64,000 nt of DNA from Polyangiaceae bacterium (lineage in GTDB: Bacteria > Myxococcota_A > Polyangia > Polyangiales > Polyangiaceae), in the NCBI GenBank assembly GCA_029266615.1, contig JAQSWN010000023.1:19081-83080 (forward strand). The letters are read 5' to 3'. Position numbers and translations under genes: made by a program. Below are positions 37,011-44,310 of the stretch, piece after piece. The notes beneath the pieces were generated by a model, which was given only the letters and a program-made list of their open reading frames with translations, made no database searches and was not told the DNA's origin. Numbering within the stretch: position 1 is the first letter of the stretch; each line of letters starts with the position of its first letter.

Positions 37011-37700
37011 GTGAAACACGCCCCCTCGTTCGTTGCCCTGTTCATGATCGCCATCGGCTGCTCGACTGCGCGCTACTCGACCGAGCCCGGCGGTCCGTCT
37101 TTGGTGATGCCCGCTCACTTCGCCGAGGGCAAAGGCGAGCCGAGCGCCGCCCCCCGTGCTTCGGCGGCTGCGCGCCCGACTGCGTCCGCGACCGCAGCTG
37201 CGGTACCGGCAGAACCGGCGCCGGACGCGGCGCAGCCGTTGCCCACCCCGGCCACGCCCAGCACCTTGCCGGATCCGACCGCGCTGCGCCAAGCCGAACA
37301 GGTTGAGTACGAGCTGGAGCTCAAGGAAGGCAAAGTGACGGTGGTCTCCGTAAAAGCCGTGAAGCTGCCGGCGCCCATCGTCACTCCGCGTCGCATAGGT
37401 CGCTACGCCATCGAGCTCGGCATCGGGAAAGAGCTGATTGAGCGGCTGCGCTTCGACTTTCCCGGCACCGCGGCGGACGAGCCGCAAGTCGGTACGAAAA
37501 AGCCGTTGTACGCGCCGCTCACGCTGGGCGAGCGCGCCATCGCCCGGGTCAAGTTGCACGTGCCGCAAAGCCCGCGCGTGCGCCGCGCCCTGCTCGTCGA
37601 CCGCGCGCAGAACACCGCGACGGAGCTGGCGTGGCCACTACCAGAGGTCGTGAAAGCGCCGGCCAGCGCTGCAAAGCCGGCTAAGCTGCCTCAGCCCTGA
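37011..37700 (+). CDS. Predicted lipoprotein of unknown function, 229 aa
   Basis: A lipoprotein signal (basic start KHAPSFVALFMIAIGC, Cys at 17) precedes an Ala/Pro-rich spacer of about 70 residues. The C-terminal about 130 residues hold a beta-rich domain, for example VEYELELKEGKVTVVSVKAV and YAPLTLGERAIARVKLHVP. No family is recognised. The start is GTG at 37011, placing the signal peptide at the N-terminus. The gene ends by overlapping the convergent Uma2-family gene by 10 bases. Confidence 0.75.
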   Translation: MKHAPSFVALFMIAIGCSTARYSTEPGGPSLVMPAHFAEGKGEPSAAPRASAAARPTASATAAAVPAEPAPDAAQPLPTPATPSTLPDPTALRQAEQVEYELELKEGKVTVVSVKAVKLPAPIVTPRRIGRYAIELGIGKELIERLRFDFPGTAADEPQVGTKKPLYAPLTLGERAIARVKLHVPQSPRVRRALLVDRAQNTATELAWPLPEVVKAPASAAKPAKLPQP

Positions 37701-38425
37701 GTGCGCCGCAGCGCTTCCTCGAGCTCGCGGATGCGCCGCTCGGCGCGCTGCCGCGCTTCGGCTTCGGCTTGGCGCGCTTCGGCTTCGGCTTGGCGCGCTT
37801 CGGCTTCGGCTTGGCGCGCTTCGGCTTCGGCTTCGGCGGGAGTTGGGAAGAGCAGCACCCCGGCGGCGTCACGCGCGAGCCGTAGCGCAGGGCCGTACTT
37901 CGCGTGTTGGACGACGACCCAGTAGCCGGGCAACACCGTGCTCGCCCCGTTGCCGGGCTCACGCTCGAGCAAGTCGTCTTCGACCCGGTCCCAAATCCGA
38001 AGCCGCGGGGGCTGGCTCTCGCCGTCGAAGGCGACGAGCTCTCGCACCCCGATGTGGATGTACTTGACGACCTTCTGCTCGATGGTGCTCGCGTCCGAGT
38101 CGCTGAGGATCTCGATGGCGAGCTCCGGGGCGCCGCGCTCCCAAACCTTCCATGTTTTGAAGCGGTCGTCGGGCTGGCCGAGCCGCACGAAGGCGTCCGG
38201 GGCGAGGCACTGCCGCGGATCGCCGGCATCCCAATAAATGAACTGGTCGCCGCCGACGCAGTGCTCCTTTTCGAATGCGTGACGGAGCAGGGCGCGGAGC
38301 AACGCGCACAGGTCTTCGTGGAAGCGGCTCTCAGGCACTTCCGCCGAGTCCGGAAAATGAAGCGGCTTGGGCGCCCGCAGGTAGCGGATGCCTCCAATCA
38401 CGACGCCGCCGCTCGACATGTCCAT
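37691..38425 (-). CDS. Uma2-family (DUF820) nuclease-like protein, 244 aa
   Basis: The PD-(D/E)xK-like core of Uma2 proteins is visible: LAPDAFVRLG (Asp), APELAIEILSDSD (Glu) and EQKVVKYIHIGVRELVAFD (Lys, strand). These are nuclease-fold proteins, common in many-copy families, whose biological role is unsettled. An about 50-residue C-terminal helix built of repeated AEAEARQ heptads follows and is encoded by the tandem DNA repeat at 37753-37836; it would form a coiled coil. GGAGCGG lies about 6 bases upstream of the ATG at 38425. Confidence 0.8.
   Translation of the reverse strand: MDMSSGGVVIGGIRYLRAPKPLHFPDSAEVPESRFHEDLCALLRALLRHAFEKEHCVGGDQFIYWDAGDPRQCLAPDAFVRLGQPDDRFKTWKVWERGAPELAIEILSDSDASTIEQKVVKYIHIGVRELVAFDGESQPPRLRIWDRVEDDLLEREPGNGASTVLPGYWVVVQHAKYGPALRLARDAAGVLLFPTPAEAEAEARQAEAEARQAEAEARQAEAEARQRAERRIRELEEALRRTQG
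37753..37836 (+). repeat. 21-bp tandem repeat, about four units, inside the Uma2-family gene
   Basis: Units start at 37753, 37774, 37795 and 37816 and are identical except for the end of the last. On the minus strand each unit encodes one seven-residue AEAEARQ-type heptad. Copy number can change by slippage, altering the coiled-coil length without changing frame. Confidence 0.8.
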
Positions 38426-38749
38426 ACGGTACCGCTCCTCCGTTCATGCCACCACTCGGCCGGGCGCCGGGGCCGGTTGCGGGCGGTGCGGCGGTTCGGC
38501 AGCGCGGCGGATTGTTACGGATGCCCTGCCGTCGCCGACACCGCCTTACCCGTCAGCGAGCAACAAAGCCCGGAAGGAAATGCTGCAAAAGGCGCGGGGC
38601 TTCTTCCCGCGCGAAGCGAGCGGAGCGAGCGGAGCGTAGCGAGACAGAGCGCCTAGCTGGTTCGGACCAGGCTCCCTAGATCCGAGCGGGGCCTGGCGCG
38701 TCCAATGTTGGTGCTTCCGGCCGTCACTCATGCAAATCTCGGCAGCCTC
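38426..38749. other. Intergenic region between divergent genes
   Basis: It should hold promoters for both the Uma2-family and kinase genes. Visible features are a strong hairpin at 38592-38612 and an imperfect GCGAGCGGA-type direct repeat tract at 38611-38650. No gene is seen. Confidence 0.5.
38587..38612 (-). terminator. Hairpin followed by T-run on the minus strand
   Basis: A 7-bp perfect stem (GCGCGGG 38592-38598, CCCGCGC 38606-38612) with a 7-base loop is followed, reading the minus strand, by CTTTTGC. It fits an intrinsic terminator that would stop antisense transcripts coming from the kinase gene before the Uma2 gene. Confidence 0.4.
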
Positions 38750-40486
38750 ATGAAGTGCGATGCGTGCGGTCATGAAAATATCGATGGTGCGCGCTTCTGC
38801 GCCAAGTGCGGCGGCTTGATGCCGGTCGAGCCCGAGAAGGGGCAAGACGCGATGATCGGCCAGCTCATCGGCGGCCGGTACCGAATCACGGGCATCCTCG
38901 GCGAAGGCGGGATGGGCATCGTCTACGTGGGCGAGCAGCAAATGGGCTCGACCGTGCGCAAGGTCGCGATCAAGACCTTGCACCAGCACCTCTCCAAGGA
39001 CCCATCCGTGCTGGCGCGCTTCCACCGCGAGTGCGGCACCGTCGCGCAGCTGGAGCACCCCAACACCATCAAGTTCTACGACTTCGGCGCGACCGCGGAC
39101 GGCACGCTCTACATCGCGATGGAGTTCGTCGCCGGGAGGCCCTTGGCGGACTTGGTGCAAGAAGGGCCGATGCCGCCGGATCGCGTGATCAAGATCATGC
39201 GGCAGGTGTGCGGTGCGCTGGACGAAGCGCACATGCAGGGCGTCATTCACCGCGACTTGAAGCCGGAAAACATCGTCCTCACGAACCGGGCGGGGGAGAC
39301 GGATTTCGTCAAGGTGCTGGACTTCGGCATCGCTGCGCGCACGGAGTCGGCCGACGCCGCGAAGGAAGCGAAGCTCACTCAACAGGGCATGGTGCTCGGC
39401 ACACCGCCTTACATGAGCCCCGAGCAATTCACCGGCAAAGCGTTGGACGCCCGCAGCGACATCTACTCGCTGGCGGTGATGTCCTACGAGATGCTCACCG
39501 GAAAGCTGCCGTTCGAGGCGGACACGCCGTGGCAGTGGGCGACGCAGCACATGACCGCGCAGCCCATCCCGTTCGAGGTCTCCGCGCCGGCCAAGAACAT
39601 TCCGGAGGGAATGCGCCGCGCGATCCTCAAGGGCCTGTCCAAGGACCGCGACCAGCGCGAGTCGAGCGCGCGCGAGTTCTTCACGGACCTTTCGGACGGC
39701 GGCCGCATGACCGTGGAAGCGAACCCGGCGGAGACCGCCGCGGCCGCGCGCACCGGCACGGCCGCGATGGACGCCGTGCCTGCGTTCGTATCGTCTCCGG
39801 CTGCCGCGGGGCCACTGATGGGCTCGCCCCACCCGGCTCCGACGCCCATGGCGGTCTCAGCCGCTCCAGTACCGCGCGCGCCGCAACGAACGGCGGGCGG
39901 CGGCGGCGGCAGTGGCAAAGGCCTCATCTTCGGCCTCGTCGGTGTGGCCGCCGTGCTCCTCGGCGCCATCGGCATCATCCTCATGAAGGGCAGCAAGCAG
40001 GACAACACGGACCTGCCGCCCATCGCCGTCAACACCACGCCGGCGACCACCTCGGCCGCCGGCCCTGCCGAGATCAAGCCGCTCGACCCCGTTCCGGAGC
40101 CCACCCCCACCACGGATCCGGCGCCGAGCACGGGCGGCACCACCGGAAGCACGGCGGAGCCCAATAAGCCGGCCACGGGCGGCACCACTAAGCCGACGAC
40201 CCCGTCGACCACCACGCCCAAGCCTCCCGCTGGCGATCCGTGTGACGCTTGCAAGGCCGCCGCCGCGAGCGGAAACGCCACCGGGGTTCAAGCTGCCATC
40301 AACCGCTGCACGGACGCGGGCAAGCAGGCCGAGTGCCGCTCGGCGTTGTCCCGCACGGCGGTCAGCACCATTCAATCCACCGCCCGAAACGGCAATTGCG
40401 ACCGCGCCAAAGCGCTGGTTGCGGCGGCCGAAGCAGCCGGCGTTAAGGGTGCGGCCCGTGGGCTGAACGGCACGAGCTGCAAGTAA
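38750..40486 (+). CDS. Hanks-type Ser/Thr protein kinase with N-terminal zinc ribbon, 578 aa
   Basis: Residues 1-22 form a CxxC...CxxC zinc ribbon (MKCDACGHENIDG, FCAKCGG). The kinase domain (about 44-300) has GEGGMGIVYV glycine loop, VAIKTL (Lys75), HRDLKPEN (168-175), DFG (191-193) and GTPPYMSPEQ activation segment, so it should be active. A low-complexity linker precedes a single TM (about 393-415, GLIFGLVGVAAVLLGAIGII), followed by a Thr/Pro-rich extracytoplasmic stalk and a small C-terminal domain with paired Cys (DPCDACKAAA, NGNCDRAKALV). Such kinases are abundant in myxobacteria. The ATG at 38750 places the zinc ribbon at the N-terminus; an in-frame ATG at 38705 is an alternative. Confidence 0.9.
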   Translation: MKCDACGHENIDGARFCAKCGGLMPVEPEKGQDAMIGQLIGGRYRITGILGEGGMGIVYVGEQQMGSTVRKVAIKTLHQHLSKDPSVLARFHRECGTVAQLEHPNTIKFYDFGATADGTLYIAMEFVAGRPLADLVQEGPMPPDRVIKIMRQVCGALDEAHMQGVIHRDLKPENIVLTNRAGETDFVKVLDFGIAARTESADAAKEAKLTQQGMVLGTPPYMSPEQFTGKALDARSDIYSLAVMSYEMLTGKLPFEADTPWQWATQHMTAQPIPFEVSAPAKNIPEGMRRAILKGLSKDRDQRESSAREFFTDLSDGGRMTVEANPAETAAAARTGTAAMDAVPAFVSSPAAAGPLMGSPHPAPTPMAVSAAPVPRAPQRTAGGGGGSGKGLIFGLVGVAAVLLGAIGIILMKGSKQDNTDLPPIAVNTTPATTSAAGPAEIKPLDPVPEPTPTTDPAPSTGGTTGSTAEPNKPATGGTTKPTTPSTTTPKPPAGDPCDACKAAAASGNATGVQAAINRCTDAGKQAECRSALSRTAVSTIQSTARNGNCDRAKALVAAAEAAGVKGAARGLNGTSCK

Positions 40487-40522
40487 CCCCTCAGACTTAC
40501 GTGACAAATTAACGGTTGCAGT

Positions 40523-40539
40523 GTAGCTGGAAAAGCTAC
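40523..40539 (+). terminator. Possible terminator hairpin after the kinase gene
   Basis: GTAGCT at 40523-40528 pairs with AGCTAC at 40534-40539 around a GGAAA loop, 37 bases after the kinase stop. The 3' side reads TTCTGG, a weak U-run, so the assignment is tentative. Confidence 0.35.
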
Positions 40540-40723
40540 TTCTGGCCGTTCCCTTGACGGACTCGGGGACCTAGTCTTAACTCCAGCTCGTTAACCCGGA
40601 CATGGCCACCTGCCGTCCAATAAGTGTTCGAGAAACCGCCTCAATCCGCAGGTTTCTAGCGTTGTGCGCAGAGGGGAGTTCTGCCGCCAAGACGCGTCTT
40701 TCTCGCGAAGGTGATTCCCCTGC

Positions 40724-40996
40724 ATGACTAGCCGTATGACCTGGCCCGACCTCTGTAAGTCGGAGCGCTACAAGGGCCTCTGGGTCGCCATCGACAACTG
40801 TCGCTACGACCAATCCACCCGCCAGCCCGTCGAAGGGGACGTCGTGGATTCGGACGAAGAGCTCTCCGAGCTGTGCGCGCGGATGCGCGAAGCCGGCCGC
40901 TCATCCTGCACCATCGTGTTCTGCGAAAGCGCGGTCTACGTGTCCGAGCCGGCCAGCACTCGCCGCCCGACCGCTGACCGTCGCGCCGCTTCGTGA
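40724..40996 (+). CDS. Small hypothetical protein, DUF5678-like, 90 aa
   Basis: The pattern CKSERYKGLWVAIDNCRY, then an acidic DSDEELSELCARMREAG and CTIVFCESAVYV, resembles the short DUF5678-type fold of one strand pair, a helix and a final strand. Function is unknown. Four Cys residues are notable for so short a protein. The ATG at 40724 is preceded by GAAGGTGA about 11 bases upstream. A degenerate region with tandem repeats follows. Confidence 0.6.
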   Translation: MTSRMTWPDLCKSERYKGLWVAIDNCRYDQSTRQPVEGDVVDSDEELSELCARMREAGRSSCTIVFCESAVYVSEPASTRRPTADRRAAS

Positions 40997-41687
40997 TCTT
41001 CTCGTAGGGCAGTACGCGCCAGGCGCAAGCCTCATTCCCCCCTTTCTCGGGTAGGCCCAGTTTCCGTTCCTTACGGCCGCCGCCCAGCTGGGCAGCGTTC
41101 ACGCCGCCGTAACGAGCCCGCCCGGCCGTCGTCACGGCGCTTGGATCTTTAGCGCGCCACGCCCGACGTCGGCTGGCAGCGCACGGCTACTGACCACGCC
41201 CGGCGTCGGCTGGCAGCGCACGGCTACTGATCACGCCCGGCGTCGGCTGGCAGCGCACGGCTACTGGCCACGCCCGGCGTCGGCTGGCAGCGCACGGCTA
41301 CTGACCACGCCCGGCGTCGGCTCGCAGCGCACCGCCGCTGCCGCACGCTCCACGGGACTCGCTCGCTCGCTACGCCTCGCGCGAAAACGTTCGCTCGAAA
41401 AAAGATGCTCTGCGTGGACTCGGATCGCAGTCGCAGGACTGACGAAATCTCGCCGAACGATTTCGAGACCAGCGGCCCTCGGAGCCGACCAGTTGCAAGG
41501 GTGACCATCTCCAGAAGCATGCTCGGGTTGTCACCGTTGCGACTAAGTCGTGAGGTGCGGTCGCGCGCCCGAAATCATTCGGCTAATTTAGTCCGAATCG
41601 CGACATCGTCCCGAGTCTCGAACACCCCCTCTCTTTTCAAAGATGTCGAACGTGCTGTCGAGAAACGAGCCCACAGGCGGCGCCACC
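40997..41687. other. Long gene-poor intergenic region with tandem repeats
   Basis: About 690 bases lie between two genes that converge on them. The only clear structure is the 37-bp tandem repeat at 41157-41341. The rest shows no convincing coding sequence on either strand. Confidence 0.6.
41157..41341 (+). repeat. Five-copy 37-bp direct tandem repeat
   Basis: Copies start at 41157, 41194, 41231, 41268 and 41305, exactly 37 bases apart with no spacers. Copies 2-4 are nearly identical, copy 1 has one change near its start, and copy 5 diverges in its second half. Copies 2-5 contain the near-palindrome ACGCC-C-GGCGT, which could be a protein-binding site. Lack of spacers excludes a CRISPR array. 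Confidence 0.9.
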
Positions 41688-43271
41688 TCAGCGGACAATC
41701 GGTTTGACGACGGCTTTCCCGTCTTTGATCACCACGTCGAACTCGATCTTTCGATTCTTGTGCTGCTCGCGGAGCCTGGCCTCCGTGGCGCGAATCGACT
41801 TGGCGAGGCCCTCGAAGGAGACGTTCGCCTCCTTCGTTTGCTGCTTGGCCTGCTGAAGGCGCGAATGCAGATCGCGGAGGCGCGCGTCGTCGGCGTCGGC
41901 TCCTCCCGAGCTACCGCCGGGTGCAGGCTTGGGGGCGGGAGGTTTGACGGCGGACGTAGTCGTCGGTGCGGGGGGCGCGACGGGACGGGCCATGACGGGG
42001 TGTGCCGCCGCCGCGGGCGGGGCCGGCTGCGGCCTCGCGGCAGCAGCCGGTGAGCCGAGCGATGCGGGAGAGACCGCGGGTGAGGCTGCCGGAGGAGTGG
42101 GTTTCGGACTGGCGGGCGCCGACGGCATAGCCGCGACGGGCCTCGGCGGCGGAGGAGCGGCTGGCTTCATGGGCGACGTCACCGAGGCAGGCGCGGGCGC
42201 GGGAGCCGCGACGGGGCTGGTCGCAGGGGCGGCGACTGTCCGAGCCGCGGGGGGAGCGGCTGGCTTGGCCGCGGGAGGAATGCGCGGCGCCAGAGGGATG
42301 CGAGGGGACGCTGGCGTGCGAGGAACGAGCGGTGCTGTGGGAGGACGTGTCGACGTGGGGCGCGGCGGGGCCGCGACCGGCGACGGCGGGATAGACGCTG
42401 GGCGCGCCTCCGCACTGGGCGGCCGCGGCAGAGGCTGAACGCGGGGCGGGGCGCCGGGCGGGCTCGCGGGCGGAGTCGCCGCGGAAGGAGGCTTGGGCTT
42501 GGGGGCCGCGGCTTGCGGTTTCGCGGGGGGGGGGTGCGCGACTGGATCCCAGTCCCCCATGAAGTCCATGTCCAGATCCAGGCTTTCGAACTTAGCGCTG
42601 GGCGACGGCGCCAAGGGACGCGCGGGCGGGAGCGGCTTGGCAGCGCCAGTGGCTGGAGCGGGAGCAGGGCCCGCTGCTGCAGCGGCGGCGACCTGCGCGG
42701 TGGCCCCGACGGGAGCGGCGGTGAGCTCGCCGGGTCGTGAAGGAAGGGGCGGGCGGCGGGGGGGGAGCGGCGGTGCGCCGAAGGGGCGCGGCGGTGCGGC
42801 GGCCGGCGCCTCGGGTCGTGGAGCAAGCGGCTCACTCGGCGCCGGGGGCAGCAGCGCGGCGGGAGGCTCACTCCGCGCGGCCGGCGGCTGGCTGGGTACC
42901 GGCGCGGGCGACTCATTGGCGAACGCTTGCCTACCGAGCCGCTTGCGCGCGGCGATGGTCAATAGCTCGCCGTTCTTTTGGGCGCGGAGCAGGTGGCGCT
43001 TGTATGTCCCGTTCTCGATCTCGCGGCAGATGCGCTGCCAGTACTGCTGGAACGTGTTGTAGCGCTGGATGATCGTCTGCAGCTTGAAGCGCTTCGCGGT
43101 GTTGCGAATCTTCTCGCGGCGAAGCACGTAGATGCGGCGGTCGACGTCCTTGCGCGCGATCGCGGGCTCGATTTTTTCGAGGCCCATGAAGTACTGCTCG
43201 TAGAGCGCGCGCAGGCGCTCGAGCCGGGTCTCCAGCTCCTCCAGCGCTACGTCGAGCTCGGCCGCTTCCAC
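41688..43271 (-). CDS. Pro/Ala-rich protein with conserved helical N-terminal domain, 527 aa
   Basis: Residues 1 to about 115 are a charged helical domain: LEELETRLERLRALYEQYFM, RRIYVLRREKIRNTAKRFK and IIQRYNTFQQYWQRICREIE. This matches, from memory, the domain annotated in myxobacteria as MXAN_5187 C-terminal-like, whose function is unknown. A Pro/Ala-rich disordered region of about 330 residues follows, then a short C-terminal coiled coil (DARLRDLHSRLQQAKQQ). It may be a scaffold or regulatory protein. The GTG at 43271 has GAAGGAAGA about 7 bases upstream. It lies 18 bases downstream of a secreted protein gene. Confidence 0.75.
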   Translation of the reverse strand: MEAAELDVALEELETRLERLRALYEQYFMGLEKIEPAIARKDVDRRIYVLRREKIRNTAKRFKLQTIIQRYNTFQQYWQRICREIENGTYKRHLLRAQKNGELLTIAARKRLGRQAFANESPAPVPSQPPAARSEPPAALLPPAPSEPLAPRPEAPAAAPPRPFGAPPLPPRRPPLPSRPGELTAAPVGATAQVAAAAAAGPAPAPATGAAKPLPPARPLAPSPSAKFESLDLDMDFMGDWDPVAHPPPAKPQAAAPKPKPPSAATPPASPPGAPPRVQPLPRPPSAEARPASIPPSPVAAPPRPTSTRPPTAPLVPRTPASPRIPLAPRIPPAAKPAAPPAARTVAAPATSPVAAPAPAPASVTSPMKPAAPPPPRPVAAMPSAPASPKPTPPAASPAVSPASLGSPAAAARPQPAPPAAAAHPVMARPVAPPAPTTTSAVKPPAPKPAPGGSSGGADADDARLRDLHSRLQQAKQQTKEANVSFEGLAKSIRATEARLREQHKNRKIEFDVVIKDGKAVVKPIVR

Positions 43272-43289
43272 CAGTCTTCCTTCGACTAC

Positions 43290-44060
43290 TCAGCTCGGTA
43301 AAGGTTCTACGACTAGACGGTCGAAGCAGACCGGAGTTTCCCAATCGTTGAACGCAAAATGATCGTGCCCCGTTCCTTGCAAGGGTAGCGGATCCGTGAA
43401 GCTGAGCATCTCCACGTCGTCGACCCAGAAGCGTAGCGTGCGCCCGTCCGTGCGTTCCAGCTTCAAACGATAGCGGCGGCCTCGCGATACCGGCTGGAGG
43501 CGTGGGTCGTCGCTGCCCGGCACGATCCGCAACTGGGGCCTGTCCTTCGCGTGCTCATCCAAGCGGGCGAGCACGTGGTAGCGGTTCTTCCAGCCGCCAA
43601 AGATGGCAAGATAGCTCGTGGCGTCGGTGTAGGAGATGCGCGTCGCGGCGGCCTGACCGTCTCCCCACGCCTCGAGCTTGATGTCGCCGTCGTCGCTCCG
43701 GGCCTCGGCTTCCACCTGAATACGGGCGTTTCGGGGCAGCCGGTGGCGGAGCCAGAGGGGGTGATTGCGCGCGCCTTCGACGCAAAGCTGCCCCTTGTCG
43801 ATGCGGAAGTGGTCGCCGGTGGCGAAATAGTCATGGCCAACCTCTTCGCGCTCGAAGTCGTCTCGAAACGGAGCGCTCAACGTCGGCAGAAGGTCGACCG
43901 GTTCTGGGCCGGCTTCGAGCTCGCCCGTGACTTCTAGGGGCGTCAGCGCCGATCGAGGCTTGGCGGCGGTCGGCCGCGGAGAATCTTGCTCCGCCGGGCG
44001 CTCTGCGGGCACGCACCAGCACAGCGCGAGCGGGAAAGCGAAGGCGGCCGGCCTGAACAC
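43290..44060 (-). CDS. Secreted concanavalin-like domain protein, 256 aa
   Basis: A short signal-like N-terminus (MFRPAAFAFPLALCWC) with Cys at 14 and 16 could be a lipoprotein signal, though the lipobox is poor. Residues about 65-250 form a beta-sandwich: DDFEREEVGHDYFATGDHFR, RNARIQVEAEARSDDGDIKLEAW, and LRFWVDDVEMLSFTDPLP ending in HFAFNDWETPVCFDRLVVE, like LamG/DUF1080-type carbohydrate-binding folds. It may bind or process sugars outside the cell. Start codon is GTG. Confidence 0.72.
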   Translation of the reverse strand: MFRPAAFAFPLALCWCVPAERPAEQDSPRPTAAKPRSALTPLEVTGELEAGPEPVDLLPTLSAPFRDDFEREEVGHDYFATGDHFRIDKGQLCVEGARNHPLWLRHRLPRNARIQVEAEARSDDGDIKLEAWGDGQAAATRISYTDATSYLAIFGGWKNRYHVLARLDEHAKDRPQLRIVPGSDDPRLQPVSRGRRYRLKLERTDGRTLRFWVDDVEMLSFTDPLPLQGTGHDHFAFNDWETPVCFDRLVVEPLPS

Positions 44061-44310
44061 GGACGCGCGAGCTTAGCACGCGGGCTCGGAGGGTCGCCGG
44101 AGCCGGCCCACGCGGCTGGCCAGTCGGATGGCTCGGAGGCGCAAGAGCTCGGCGCGAAAAAAGTTCGCGGCCTTTGAACGATCCGTTTGAGGTGGGGCAC
44201 GGAGGCTCGAAGTGGCGGTCATGTCGCTTCGACCCGGTCCGCGTCATGCCCCTGGGCACTGCGCGCGGACCCACTGACGAGCGGCGGCTTGCCCGCTCCG
44301 GGAGTCGTGC

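Noticed and set aside
40540..40723. A small RNA or promoter after the kinase gene (TTGACG at 40554)
   Set aside because: The -10 match at normal spacing is poor and no conserved structure is visible.
41157..41341. CRISPR array
   Set aside because: The 37-bp units are contiguous with no spacers, and no cas genes are near.
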